Shown here in pieces: positions 45,088 through 55,281 of a stretch of 64,000 nt of DNA. Each line of letters opens with the position of its first letter. Within the stretch, counting starts at the first letter, position 1. Source of the stretch: Hemileia vastatrix (Eukaryota; Basidiomycota; Pucciniomycetes; Pucciniales; Zaghouaniaceae); NCBI GenBank assembly GCA_030280995.1, contig JASXTE010000001.1, forward strand, positions 20,836,106-20,900,105, in the 5' to 3' direction. The position numbers were made by a program, and so were the translations under genes. The notes under the pieces are model-generated. The model did not search any database and was not told where the DNA came from. It saw only the letters and a list, made by a program, of their open reading frames with translations.

Positions 45088-45722
45088 ATGCCTTCCTCAC
45101 TTTCAAATCGTGATAAATTACATAAAGCAATGACTTTCATGGCTCTTGAACTGCTCTTGGACTCTGATTGCGATTCTGATTCTGATATAGAAGAAGATTT
45201 TGTCTTTTTATCAAAAATGGCCACAAAACGTTACCTTCTTCCCAGAAAGCCTCAAGTACTTCATACCCCCAAGTACACCATCCAAAACACTTCTTAAACT
45301 ATCTACACCCAGTTTTAGAGAGTTGTTCAGGACTTCTCAGGAATGTTTCCTTAAATTGCTTGAGCTTATTCAGGATCATCCCATATTTCACAATAATTCT
45401 CAAAAAGAACAACAACATCCTTCAATTCAATTGGCCATCACACTATGTCATTTGGGTTCAAATGGTAAAGGAGCCGCTTTGAAACGTTTAGAAAATGTCT
45501 TTGATTTAGGGTATGGTTCAATTAACACTTATACCAAACAATGTATCACTGCCATCAACTCGTTGTAATCTCAACTTCTCACCTGGCCAACAAAAGAAGA
45601 GCAACTTGAATCATCTCAGGTTATGCAAGCAGAGGGCTTCCCAGGATGTATTGGTTTTGTTGATGGTACTGCTATTCCTTTGAGCCAGAAATCTGCTCAA
45701 GGTGGAAACAATTACTTTCACA
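45088..45722 (+). pseudogene. Harb-4 transposase, 3'-truncated
   Basis: Same start as Harb-3 (MPSSLSNRDKLHKAMTFMAL). A one-base insertion near 45286 shifts the frame, a TAA interrupts at 45567-45569, and the gene ends abruptly after GFVDGTAIPLSQKSAQGG and NNYF at 45720, before the second Asp. Where Harb-3 has a TGA this copy has CAA, showing that the ancestral gene was open there. Confidence 0.85.
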
Positions 45723-45779
45723 TTCTCGTCAAAAATTTTCACCAGAATATTTACAAGTCAAAAAAATTCTATATCTGTT

Positions 45780-46160
45780 TTAAAAAATTGGCAATACTTT
45801 CCCCTGCATTTTATTGAAGCAAGGGGTTGATATCACCAAAATTTTTCTAAGTCATCAATTTCACATGTCAGATTTGAAAATTTGGCAATACCCCCCCCCC
45901 TGCATTTTATTGAAGTAAGTGGTGGAAGTCATCTAAATTTAATATAATTATGTAAATTATTAAATAAATATCTAATATATATCAATTTCCCTAGTTTAAA
46001 GTAATGACAATCCCTTAAGCCAAAATGCAGATCAAATCTAGAAACAAAAGTTTGGGACTTTCCACAGGTATAGGCTAGAGGAACCCCATGAAACAAATAA
46101 ATGTTATCATGATTACCATTTATACAACACAAGGTCGTGGGCCCATTACTTTAGTTGAGG
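45780..46160 (+). repeat. Convergence-zone repeats and conserved spacer (Harb-4)
   Basis: Two units with CCCCTGCATTTTATTGAAG (reverse of the Harb-3 repeats) followed by GGGACTTTCCACAGGTATAG and TTTATACAACACAAGG blocks shared with 39500-39640 and 4880-4985. Confidence 0.75.
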
Positions 46161-46267
46161 AAATTGATACATAAAAAATATTTATTAAAAATTTACGAAA
46201 AAATATAAAATTTTCAATGACAACTCTAATCCCCATACTTTTTGGATCTAAATAAAGTTTTTTTAAA

Positions 46268-46854
46268 TCAATTAACTTTGCCTTCTTTCATTACCTTATT
46301 GATTCTTTGAATCAACTTATGACTGATTTGAAATGAGCAACCAAAATGTGTTAAATCTTGACAGGATTCCAAACCAGGAGGAGCTTTGGTCGTTTGATGA
46401 TTATCCTTAGAAGAATTCCAAATAGTTTTGATGATACCATTTCCCAAACCAAAATCAATGATGCACCGGTGGTCTGGAAAATATAAACCATGTCATTTGA
46501 TTTTAGCTGGAGATGGTATTGGTTGGCCAGTAATCGGTTTGATATATGAGAATATACCAAAAGTAAGAAAATTGGTGTCCTTGGTATCGGTGTGAATTTT
46601 ATTGTGAAATCCAGAATGAGTGATAATAACATTAGAAAATAAAAGATATTCGTGGCTGATATCTTCCCATTCGGAGTCACACCAATTCAGTATTCCTACT
46701 TTGGTTGCAGGTTCATGATTTTTTTCAAATGCTTTATTACAGTGCTTTTTGAGTCGAAGAGCAAGAAAAGAGTTAAAGGAAGGTAGAGTGTCCCATAAGC
46801 AAAAATCTTCATCTTTTTGAGCTTTAGTGATATTCTTGAGCAACGGATACATGC
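46268..46854 (-). pseudogene. Harb-4 Tet-like oxygenase, catalytic exon
   Basis: Starts after a TTATCTAG acceptor and runs to a TGA at 46268-46270. It shows LPSFNSFLALRLKKHCNKAF, NWCDSEWEDISHEYLLFSNV, GFHNKIHTDTKDTNFLTFGI with an intact HTD, HGLYFPDHRCIIDFGLGNG, DNHQTTKAPPGLES and HFGCSFQISHKLI. One TGA (about 46493) lies where Harb-3 has Gly before HGLYF. Exon 1 is missing; instead the ~300-bp intron-type repeats (46935-47290) lie upstream. Confidence 0.75.
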
Positions 46855-46934
46855 CTAGATAATAATCATATAAGAGTTTCAGAATCCTTATCCTCTAAAT
46901 ATGCAATATAAAAATGTGAAATAAGACAAGTGAA

Positions 46935-47290
46935 ATTTGGAAAAAAGGCTCAACTTCAAAGGTCAAAATCTCAGCAACCACTGAACCTAATTCAAACCTG
47001 TTTGAGGGAAATGAAAGATATGCTTTAGTAGAATCTTCAGTTAAAGGAAATGTGATTTAAATAAACCTAACCCTAATTTGTTACATAAAAAAATGAAATA
47101 AAAATTTAAATTGGGAAAAAAAAGGCTCAACTTTAATGGTCAATATCTCAGCAACCACTGAATCAAATTCAAATCTGTTTGTGGGAAATGAAAGGTAGCC
47201 TTCAGGAGAATCTTCAGTAAAAAGAACATTTGATTTGAATAAACCTAACCCTAATTCCGAGTCTGATTTTCAAAATTTTACAAAAACTTG
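46935..47290 (+). repeat. ~300-bp repeats with CCTAACCCTAA (Harb-4)
   Basis: Two partial units sharing AAAAAGGCTCAACTT, GTCAATATCTCAGCAACCAC and AAACCTAACCCTAAT with 5271-5870 and 15690-16335. Confidence 0.8.
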
Positions 47291-47399
47291 AAAAGTGGTA
47301 ATGAAGATGAGATCAAAAGGAGTTTTATAAGTTCACTGTTATCCAGATAAGAGTCATACATATATTTAAGTATGAACTTTTCATAAAAGGAATGAGATA

Positions 47400-48175
47400 T
47401 CATATAGGCATGAAAAAAAGGAGATGAAACTTACCTTGATTGAAAAGTAGGAAAAATAGAGTGAGAAAGATTGATGTTGGAATTGTGGGGAAATCGAATA
47501 TGGAGTAAGTGAAATGCATAAAGAATGTGCAATGTATGTGTTTCAATGAAATGTAGCCAAAAAAAAGTGAAATAAGGGAAAGGGGGGATAATGACCATGC
47601 CAAGGAGGGATGAAGAGTAGGGTGATGGAGCTAAAAAAGAAAGTAAAGAGGGAGAGAAAAAAAGGTTAATTATAACATTGAAATCCAAAATAACCACTTA
47701 CAAAAAAAATTTAGATAAAAAAAATAAAATAAACAGAAAAAAACAAAAAAAAATTATAATTAGTAATCAAAAAATCAAAAAAAAAAAGAATAAAGTGACT
47801 TACCTGGAGAGATGAGATGACAAAATGAATGAAACCAAATTGTTTGAGGGATGTTGGAGGAGAATAGGAAAAGGATATGAGGGATGAATGAAAAAAAAAA
47901 ATCACTGACAAAATATGCGATTTCAGAAAATATGCAATTTCATGTTGAGCTGGTGAAAGAAAACCAATGAGCCATCCAAAAAAAAAAAATTCACCGTAAA
48001 TTCCAAAAAAAATGAATATGCAACAAACCAAAATACCAACCCAAGTGAATGAAGTACACAAAGAGGACATTTGGAGAGTACAAAATGGTATGGGAAAGAA
48101 AGGGATGATGTGGCCAACATGTGGTTTTGAAAAAAAAATCACGAAAAAAGTGCTGATTTGAGGTCAGAACTGACA
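47400..48175 (-). other. Leader segments of Harb-4
   Basis: Minus-strand conserved segments: ATGAAATTGCATATTTTCTG near 47944 to CTCTCCAG at 47811 followed by GTAAGTCAC, and a second segment ending ATCAAG then GTAAGTTTC near 47435. Both have counterparts in Harb-2. The C/G block present in Harb-1 and Harb-3 is missing. Confidence 0.55.
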
Positions 48176-48531
48176 CCCATAGAAAAAAGATTAAGAAGTA
48201 GAAGAAATAAGTAAAAAAGAATGTAAACATGCCTGGTCAAAATATTGAAAATGTCAGGAAGGGGTGTGTGCCGAGGATTGATGGGTAGGTAGCGAGGAAG
48301 GTCAGTGTGTCACATGTGACAGGGATGGGGTAAGAAAGGAAGGGATGTTTTGTGGCCAAAATGTGGTTGTGAAAAAAAACGGGAAAAAAGTGCTGATTTG
48401 AGGTCATAACTGACACCCTTTTTTGAAATAAGTGACTTTTTTGCAAAATTTAAGTGCTGATTTGTAAGTGCTGATTTGGTTTGAAATCCGCACTTAATTT
48501 AAGTGCGGATTTGCCAGAACTGACACCCCCT

Positions 48532-49081
48532 ATTATTTTAATTCTTATATTATTTTGAAGTGATTTTTCGATCACTATAGTAAGTTCACCTTTGCACCTC
48601 TCACTCATATTACTATATTTTTACTGCAATAACAGTGATTGTGGCTTAATTGCTGATTCACTGAGTGTAAGTGTTCAATTATAAATTTTTTTTTCCTAGT
48701 TGACCATTATAGAGTGTTAAATCATCTTAGTCCTAGAAGAATTAACATTATTATTAATACAAATTGAATTATTAAATTTATTTTATTTTATTATTAATTA
48801 TTGTTAATTTTGGTTGACTTAAAAGTACTTTGTGCTTAGTCCCAAATATATTGCCATATTTAATATTGGTAAATAATTGGTTGAATTAAATTGATTTTTT
48901 ATTCCCAATTTAACCTTGCAATCCATTTTATTAATTAATTTTTTATAATTATTACTTTATATTAAAAAAAAAAAAAATTTTTTTTTTAAATTTAATTAAT
49001 TAAAATTTTTTTTATTTTTGGAGAAATTATTAACTAACTTTTATTAATTTTTTTTTTAAGTTAATTAATTTTCCCACTATT
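48532..49081. other. RetroB leader, right of Harb-4
   Basis: AT-rich untranslated leader with A and T runs at 48964-48990, leading to the first ATG at 49082. No gene visible. Confidence 0.6.
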
Positions 49082-49763
49082 ATGTCCAACAATTTGGCTG
49101 AAAAAATGGATAACATGCAAGTGGATGAAATTGAAATTGACTATGATGCTGATACTGTCAGGTCTTCTAAAGTTGAACATAAAAAATCTTATGCTAACAC
49201 AAAAAATTCACATACTTCAGGATGTGGAAATGACAGGAGAAGTAAACAAACCAAACCCCCTTGCCCCAGCACAACAGAAGGAAGTAAAGCCTCTAGTGCC
49301 TCAAGAAGGTCTTCCAAAAGGATTCAAAATAAAAAAGCTTCCTCTACCACAACAAATCAGCAACCTGTCCAGTCATATAAAAGAGCTGAAGACAGAAAAT
49401 ATGAGGTAAAAAGCAAAAGTAGACACCTTGTGGGATCAGGTTCAAGAACTCAGGAACCAAAATCAGGCCCAGGCCCCTCCTCAGTTGCCTCCCAATCAGC
49501 CTCAGTTTCAGGCTCAACCTTCACAGCCACCCAGCTCAACCATCCAAAATCCAAATACTATGGAAGTAGAGAAATGGAAATGGGATTATCTAATGAGTCA
49601 CTACCAACATAATGTGCAATACCCTCCTCATCATCAGCCTGGCCCATCCAGAACACCCAATTTCCATCCACCTCCTCATCCCTACCAACAAAGCAGGAGA
49701 AAGAAGGCCCAAGCAGAATCCCAAACTCAGTCTCAGGGGAAGTTTCCTCCTCTGCCATGGTAA
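49082..49763 (+). pseudogene. RetroB ORF1 (gag-associated, proline-rich)
   Basis: An ATG at 49082 opens MSNNLAEKMDNMQVDEIEID. The more protein-like continuation from about 49210 is in another frame: GLPKGFKIKKLPLPQQISNL, VDTLWDQVQELRNQNQ and a Pro/Gln-rich tail ending GKFPPLPW, so a frameshift near 49165-49215 and a TGA near 49407 break it. Its TAA overlaps the ATG of the next frame (ATGGTAA at 49757-49763). The role is unknown; a structural N-terminal gag part is likely. Confidence 0.55.
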
Positions 49764-52300
49764 GTAATTTGGTTGATAGTCACTTGGGTATGTTTTCTAA
49801 TAAAACTTCTTCTTCAGGTAATATTATTGAACATGGTGAAAGAACAGTTAAACCTGTTAAAAGACAGCTTCCTGTAACTAGTAGCCCTATTGATGTAATT
49901 AGCAAATTGTCATTTGATGAACCTTTACATTTAACTTCTACTTCTTTAATTAATCCTTCTCTTGCAATTAAAAATGATTCTGTTCCCCCTGAAATCTATA
50001 ACTTAATTGAAAGAACTTCTGAGGAAATATTGAAAGATACCCTTTATTTTAATGTTGTGAAAGACAAACATTTGAGAGATGTGTTAATCCATGAAAATGA
50101 TAGATTAAATAATTTACACTTGCAATGTAAATTGAGTTCTTCTGTACAAGATACAGCTTATTTAAAAATCAAAGAAAACTTGAATATTGTTCTTAGTCAA
50201 CAAAAACAAATAATAAGTGACCATAGAGCTATCTCAGATAGAAATATCAATCTACATAAGACCTTGAGTGAATTAAGACCCCTTATTGAAGAAAATTATT
50301 CATTAAAAAATGAAATAAAATCTCTGCAAAATGAGTTTAAAAAGCTAAGAAATTATTTCCATGCACTAAGTGCCAAACACTCAGTTTCTGAGGACAGAAA
50401 TGTTCTATCTCTTGAAAAAGTAAATGACCAGATGTCTGAAATTCCAAGAATAAGAAACTATGCGTCTGACCTGCAGGAAAAATTCTCAACCTTAACCATC
50501 AATAATGAATTGAATGAGAATGCTGTCAATAAGCGGCATAAAAATAAAGGAAAAAAACCTGAGCAAAGTTCATCCTTTCCTCCTCATATTTCAACCATTA
50601 AACAAACTGACATTGAGTCTGTAAAATCTTTTGCTACTAGCAAAAAATCTTGTGATGGTCATGCACCAGCTGTTTCTGTAAATAATGAAATTTCTGAACA
50701 CCTGGCTAAACTTCAAGAATTATTAATAATGAATAATTCAAACCAAAAAGTGGACCATCCCAGTAGTCAGAAAAATTGGCCTAAGTTAGACCAATATCCT
50801 ACCTTTGATGGTGATTCTTCCTCTGATTGGCAACACTTTATCCAAAGAATTGATAATTTAAAGAGATCTTATAAACTACCTGATGAGGAAATTGTTTCTA
50901 AGCTAATTTCTTTATTTTCCAATGTAGCCTTGATGTGGTATGAATCTGTTCTTTTAGATGACAATCATTATACATGGAATGATTGGAAATCCTTGATTGA
51001 GAATCAGTTTGGTGGTTCAAAATTCAGGTTAGCTCAGCAAAGACTGTATGAGAATACTAGATATTTACCCTCCTCTGTTGAAAAGCCCATTGTTTTTCTT
51101 ATGAAACTGACAAAATTCCTAAGAGCAATTGATCCAAAGATGGATTATGATATTTGGAGAGATAAAATCTTGTATAAATTACCAAATTCTCTTAGAGATT
51201 TGATTGTGGCTAGAACTGAGCATGTAAGGGAAAATTCTTCTTTCATTAATATCTGTAATGAGGTACTACTCAACCATAGATATGAACCAAAGAATTACCT
51301 TGGTAAATCTTATAATGATCAGAATAAACCTTCTACAAAGCTCCCAGAAAAATCTGGTAAACCCTCTGCCCCAGTTGCACCTAAAAAATATGCAACAAAT
51401 ACTTGTTATAAATGTAACAAACCGTGGCAGAAGGGTCATGTTTGTGACAAGAAAATTCATCTTGTTGAACAAAATGAAGACACTGATGAAGTTGATCTTG
51501 ATGTCAATAATTCTTCCAGTGACTGTGAAAGTAATATCTCCTATGACAATGATTCTGTTAAAGATGTTTTAATGTTGGAACAAGATGTCCATTATTTAAA
51601 TAATATATCTGAAGAATGTGTATTGGATTTATATTCAGTAGAAAATGCTGAGATAATTAAAGATATTACTAACAATTCTATACCTATATCCCCTTTGAAG
51701 GCACCTGTTATCATTAATGGTAAAAATGTTGATGTAGTTCTTGATTCTGGTTCTGGAGGAAGTGTAGTGTCTGAAAAAGCTTTAGCTTCAGTGGATAAGG
51801 AATATTTGAGTAAATTATTACCTATAACTTCTGAAAAATGGAGAGGGTATGGTTCTACCTTATTTCCTATTGGCAAATACAAAACCTCTGTATTCTTCAA
51901 ATATAATGGTGGTTTTGTTAGAGCTATTTGTGAGTTTGTTGTCATGAAAAATGATAATTTAAGCAATTGGTTTATTATGGGAAATGATATTTTAACCATG
52001 TTTGGTGTGAAACTGGACCCAGCAAATAATTGCTTTACCTTAGGAATGAATGGGAAAAGGAAATTCGAAATTTCCTCTCCTAGAACTTCTGGGCATCTGT
52101 TGAAATCTTGTAACTCACTAATCCAGTGTAAAGGCAGAACAACAACTGAAATGGATGATTTATTAAATGAAATAAATACTGCTTCTTTTGGTGATCAGTT
52201 GACTAGTGAACAAAAGATTCTATTATTGCCTCTATTACCTCTTTCCCTATGGCTTTTGCTCATGGTTCTCATGTCTTGGGAATTGTTCAGGAAGAAATGA
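49757..52300 (+). CDS. RetroB gag and protease, 847 aa
   Basis: Long open frame. About residues 90-270 are helical; LDQYPTFDGDSSSDWQHFIQ at about 345 opens the Retrotrans_gag domain with MWYESVLLDDNHYTWNDWKS and FLRAIDPKMDYDIWRDK. A zinc knuckle CYKCNKPWQKGHVC lies near residue 550, and a retropepsin motif VVLDSGSGGSVVSEKAL near 660 with WFIMGNDILTMFGVKLDP as the second loop. The frame ends in LLPLSLWLLLMVL, where the homologous polyprotein would continue; a frameshift near 52240 separates it from reverse transcriptase. Confidence 0.88.
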   Translation: MVSNLVDSHLGMFSNKTSSSGNIIEHGERTVKPVKRQLPVTSSPIDVISKLSFDEPLHLTSTSLINPSLAIKNDSVPPEIYNLIERTSEEILKDTLYFNVVKDKHLRDVLIHENDRLNNLHLQCKLSSSVQDTAYLKIKENLNIVLSQQKQIISDHRAISDRNINLHKTLSELRPLIEENYSLKNEIKSLQNEFKKLRNYFHALSAKHSVSEDRNVLSLEKVNDQMSEIPRIRNYASDLQEKFSTLTINNELNENAVNKRHKNKGKKPEQSSSFPPHISTIKQTDIESVKSFATSKKSCDGHAPAVSVNNEISEHLAKLQELLIMNNSNQKVDHPSSQKNWPKLDQYPTFDGDSSSDWQHFIQRIDNLKRSYKLPDEEIVSKLISLFSNVALMWYESVLLDDNHYTWNDWKSLIENQFGGSKFRLAQQRLYENTRYLPSSVEKPIVFLMKLTKFLRAIDPKMDYDIWRDKILYKLPNSLRDLIVARTEHVRENSSFINICNEVLLNHRYEPKNYLGKSYNDQNKPSTKLPEKSGKPSAPVAPKKYATNTCYKCNKPWQKGHVCDKKIHLVEQNEDTDEVDLDVNNSSSDCESNISYDNDSVKDVLMLEQDVHYLNNISEECVLDLYSVENAEIIKDITNNSIPISPLKAPVIINGKNVDVVLDSGSGGSVVSEKALASVDKEYLSKLLPITSEKWRGYGSTLFPIGKYKTSVFFKYNGGFVRAICEFVVMKNDNLSNWFIMGNDILTMFGVKLDPANNCFTLGMNGKRKFEISSPRTSGHLLKSCNSLIQCKGRTTTEMDDLLNEINTASFGDQLTSEQKILLLPLLPLSLWLLLMVLMSWELFRKK

Positions 52301-52334
52301 AAATTACCTTATCCTGTAATTTGAGTGATATTCC

Positions 52335-52898
52335 TCCTACTCTTAAAAAAAACCATATCCTGCTTCTCCATCAAAAAGAAAAGATATTGAAGATAATATT
52401 GAAACATTATTGAAAATGAATATCATTGAGAAAGTAGATGTCACCCCCAAATATTGTGTCATCTCCCCAGTCTTGATTTCTTATGAAAAAGATAAGGCTA
52501 GATTATGTGGAGATTACAGAGCTTTAAATACTTATACTGTTGATGATATTTATCCTTTACCCAGAATTAATTCAATACATGCTACCTTGCAAGGTGCAAA
52601 GTTTATTAGTTGTCTGGATGGTAATAAAGGTTATCATCAAGTTCCAGTTGAGAAAAATTCTCAAAATTTTTTGCTTATTGCTACTCATATGGGAATATAT
52701 AAGTATGTTAGGATTCCATTTGGCCCTAAAAATGCTCCTTCAGTTTTCCAGAAAGTTATGGATAACACTTTCCATCAAGAAATTATTGAAGGATGGCTCA
52801 TGGTTTATATTGATGAAATTATTGTTTTTTCTAAAACTTTTGATGAACATATGATTCACTTGAATAGAGTTTTCCAAAAATGGATGAAATCAATATGA
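52335..52898 (+). pseudogene. RetroB reverse transcriptase, 5' part
   Basis: Frame with KRKDIEDNIETLLKMNIIEK, DKARLCGDYRALNTYTVDDI, FISCLDGNKGYHQVPVEK, IPFGPKNAPSVFQKVMDN and WLMVYIDEIIVFSKTFDEH. The catalytic box is YIDE where the superfamily has YIDD. The frame is entered after a second shift at an A-run near 52350 and ends by a shift at CAAAAATGG near 52885. Confidence 0.9.
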
Positions 52899-55075
52899 CC
52901 TTATCCTTAAAAAAGTGTAAATTTGGTTTTCAATCTTTGAAGGTCCTTGGCCATGTTGTGTCAGGCTTACAAACTTGTGTAGACCAAAATAAAGTTGCTG
53001 CCATCCAAAATGTGAAAGCACCAACTTCTGTAAGAGAAATCCAAAGTTTTTTGGGGATGTGTGGCTATTATAGACAATATATTAAAAATTATCAGGTCAT
53101 AGCCTTGCCTCTTACAAAACTGACCAGAAAAGATGTTTCCTTTCTCTGGAATAATGACTGTCAAAAAGCTTTTAATACATTAAAAAGTTGCTTAATGACA
53201 GCCCCTATATTGGCTCTTCCAGATTTCAACAAGCCATTTGTCCTGTATACAGATTCTAGATTTATTGGTCTGGGTGCTGCCCTTCACCAGAAACAAATTA
53301 TTAATGATAAATCCTCAGAGGTTGTAATTTGTTATATTTCAAGAACCTTAAGAAATAGTGAATTGAAATATGGTGCCACTCAATTAGAGTGCTTAGCAGT
53401 TGTTTGGGCTCTTGAGAAGCTTCATTACTATCTAGATGACCAAAAATTTGAGTTGGTAACTGACTGTAGTGCTGTGAAGTCCCTCTTAAACCTGAAGACA
53501 CCTAACAGACATATGTTCAGGTGGCAACTTGCTGTTCAAGAATACAGAGTACAGATGACAATTATCCATAGGGCTGGTAATGTTCACTCCAATGTTGATA
53601 TGCTCTCTAGATTGCCTCTGCAAAATAATGACTCAAATCCTGCTTATGTACCTGAGGATGATACTGTTCATATCCATGGTATATTTGTAGTAGATATGGA
53701 AGAGGAGTTATTGCAATTAATACTGGATTCATATGAAAAGGATTCTGATTTAAATAAATTGGTTACTATCTTAAATGATCCTAAGAATGCTTCAATTCAA
53801 GCATTAATAAAAACTCTTCCTGCAAAGTATCAAAATGCTTTGAGTAAAGGAAAGTTTTCTATTGAAGATGGTTATATATATTATAGAAGAAAGCTTACTA
53901 ATGTAATTGTAATTCCTCCTTCTATGAAAGAAACTATCCTCAAACTTTGTCATGATGACATATTAGCTGGTCATTTTGATCTTGAAAAAACATTAATTAG
54001 AATCAAAAACACTGCATGGTGGGCTAATATGTCTGAAGACACAAAATTATATGTTGAATCTTGTGATTCCTGCCAAAAATCTAAAAGGTTGACAGGTAAG
54101 AGATCAGGGTTATTACAACATATTGAAGCACCTAATGCTCCCTGGCAAATCATTAATATGGATTTTGTCACTGGTCTTCCTGTTGCAGGTAAAGACAGCT
54201 TTAACTCTTGTTGGGTAATAGTAGATAGATTTACAAAAATGTGCAAATTTATTCCAACCCACAAAGATGTATCCACCAAAGAATTAGCCTTCTTACGGTG
54301 GTCTTACATGTTTAATATTATTGGTTTTCCAAAAGCCATTATCTCTGATAGAGATCCAAAATTTACTTCTGAGTTTTGGACCTCTTTGATGGATATTTGT
54401 GGCTGTGAATTGAAATTGTCTACAGCTCACCATCCTCAGACTGATGGTCTAGCTGAGAGAATGATTCAAACTCTGGAAGATATGATTAGAAGGTATTGTG
54501 CCTTTGGTTTAGAATATAAAGACAATGACAGATTTACTCATGATTGGGTCACTCTATTGCCTGGTCTTGAATTTGCATATAATAGCACTGTTCATTCTGT
54601 CACTGAGAAAAAGCCTTTTGAGCTTTGGTTAGGTTATGTCCCACATACTCCTGCTCAGATTCTCAATAATAAATTACCTAAGTTGGAACTACGCCCTAGT
54701 GTAAAATCTTTCATGCAAATGCAACAGCTATGCAGAAAACATGCTCAGAGCTGTATTGATAAAGCATTTGAATATGAAAAGAGAAGATGGGATAAATCCC
54801 ATAAAGAATACACATTTAACAAGGGTGATGAAGTGTTGATCTCTACTGTCCATTTCAATTTACAAGTTAACCACAAATTAAAAGATCCTTTTGTAGGACC
54901 ATTTGTTGTTAAAAGAATGGTTGGTGATAATGCAGTAGAAGTTGTATTGTATTCTCCATATGATAGGAAACATCCTGTTTTTCCCATTTCTTTGCTTAAG
55001 CCTTATACTTCCAACAGTGACTTATTTCCAAAAAGAAGGGTAAGACCTAAGAAAAACCCTCAAGAAGTCACATAA
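52880..55075 (+). CDS. RetroB reverse transcriptase thumb, RNase H and integrase, 731 aa
   Basis: Begins in the thumb (LSLKKCKFGFQSLKVLGHVV), then FLGMCGYYRQYIKNYQVIAL, RNase H with FVLYTDSRFIGLGAALHQ, ATQLECLAVVWALEKLHYYL and HRAGNVHSNVDMLSRLPL. Integrase has the zinc region HDDILAGHFDLEKTLIR with CDSCQKSKR, then the core acidic residues in IINMDFVTGLP, ISDRDPKFTSEFW and HHPQTDGLAERMIQTLED, and a C-terminal GDEVLISTVHFNLQ and LKDPFVGPFVVKRM module. The ORF is intact but lacks its natural start because of the upstream frameshift. Confidence 0.93.
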   Translation: MDEINMTLSLKKCKFGFQSLKVLGHVVSGLQTCVDQNKVAAIQNVKAPTSVREIQSFLGMCGYYRQYIKNYQVIALPLTKLTRKDVSFLWNNDCQKAFNTLKSCLMTAPILALPDFNKPFVLYTDSRFIGLGAALHQKQIINDKSSEVVICYISRTLRNSELKYGATQLECLAVVWALEKLHYYLDDQKFELVTDCSAVKSLLNLKTPNRHMFRWQLAVQEYRVQMTIIHRAGNVHSNVDMLSRLPLQNNDSNPAYVPEDDTVHIHGIFVVDMEEELLQLILDSYEKDSDLNKLVTILNDPKNASIQALIKTLPAKYQNALSKGKFSIEDGYIYYRRKLTNVIVIPPSMKETILKLCHDDILAGHFDLEKTLIRIKNTAWWANMSEDTKLYVESCDSCQKSKRLTGKRSGLLQHIEAPNAPWQIINMDFVTGLPVAGKDSFNSCWVIVDRFTKMCKFIPTHKDVSTKELAFLRWSYMFNIIGFPKAIISDRDPKFTSEFWTSLMDICGCELKLSTAHHPQTDGLAERMIQTLEDMIRRYCAFGLEYKDNDRFTHDWVTLLPGLEFAYNSTVHSVTEKKPFELWLGYVPHTPAQILNNKLPKLELRPSVKSFMQMQQLCRKHAQSCIDKAFEYEKRRWDKSHKEYTFNKGDEVLISTVHFNLQVNHKLKDPFVGPFVVKRMVGDNAVEVVLYSPYDRKHPVFPISLLKPYTSNSDLFPKRRVRPKKNPQEVT

Positions 55076-55245
55076 ACAGCAGAAATTGATAAAATTCTCA
55101 ATGATAGAATTATCACTTCTGAATGAGGTATTGAATATTTATTGAGATATAAGAACAAATCATCTGAACATGATGCATGGATACCTGGCAAGGAGATTTC
55201 AAATCTGCCTACTCTGTTGAAAAAATACAAAAAGAAAAAATCTTA
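55076..55245 (+). pseudogene. RetroB chromodomain, cut by two stops
   Basis: In the same frame after the integrase TAA (55073-55075): AEIDKILNDRIITSE, stop TGA, GIEYLLRYKNKSSEHDAWIP, GKEISNLPTLLKKYKKKKS, stop. This is the chromodomain pattern (ExIL...YLxxW/Y...W.P...L), which in chromoviruses directs insertion to modified histones. Two stops detach and break it here. Confidence 0.82.
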
Positions 55246-55269
55246 GCATTTTTTTTTATTGTTTTTTTT

Positions 55270-55281
55270 AGAGTGAGGGAG
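55270..55281 (+). promoter_or_regulatory. RetroB polypurine tract
   Basis: AGAGTGAGGGAG directly before the 3' LTR, after a T-rich stretch. Confidence 0.8.

Larger units (their letters stand above)
44780..48531. mobile_element. Harb-4: rearranged Harbinger element inside the RetroB leader
   Basis: 3752 bp with ATT duplication (44777-44779, 48532-48534) and ends of the Harb-3 type (AGGGGGTGTCAGTTCTGG). The left ~940 bp is almost identical to Harb-3 (promoter and transposase 5' half). From about 45725 the interior is oriented the other way: spacer repeats, oxygenase exon 2 (minus), ~300-bp repeats and leader segments (minus). Near the right end a segment identical to Harb-3 at 41728-41810 occurs, followed by a second copy of the same subterminal region. 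It therefore is a composite, and is non-autonomous. Confidence 0.88.

Noticed and set aside
52880..52900. Programmed frameshift in RetroB
   Set aside because: It lies in the middle of reverse transcriptase and at an A-run, where a mutation or sequencing error is likelier.
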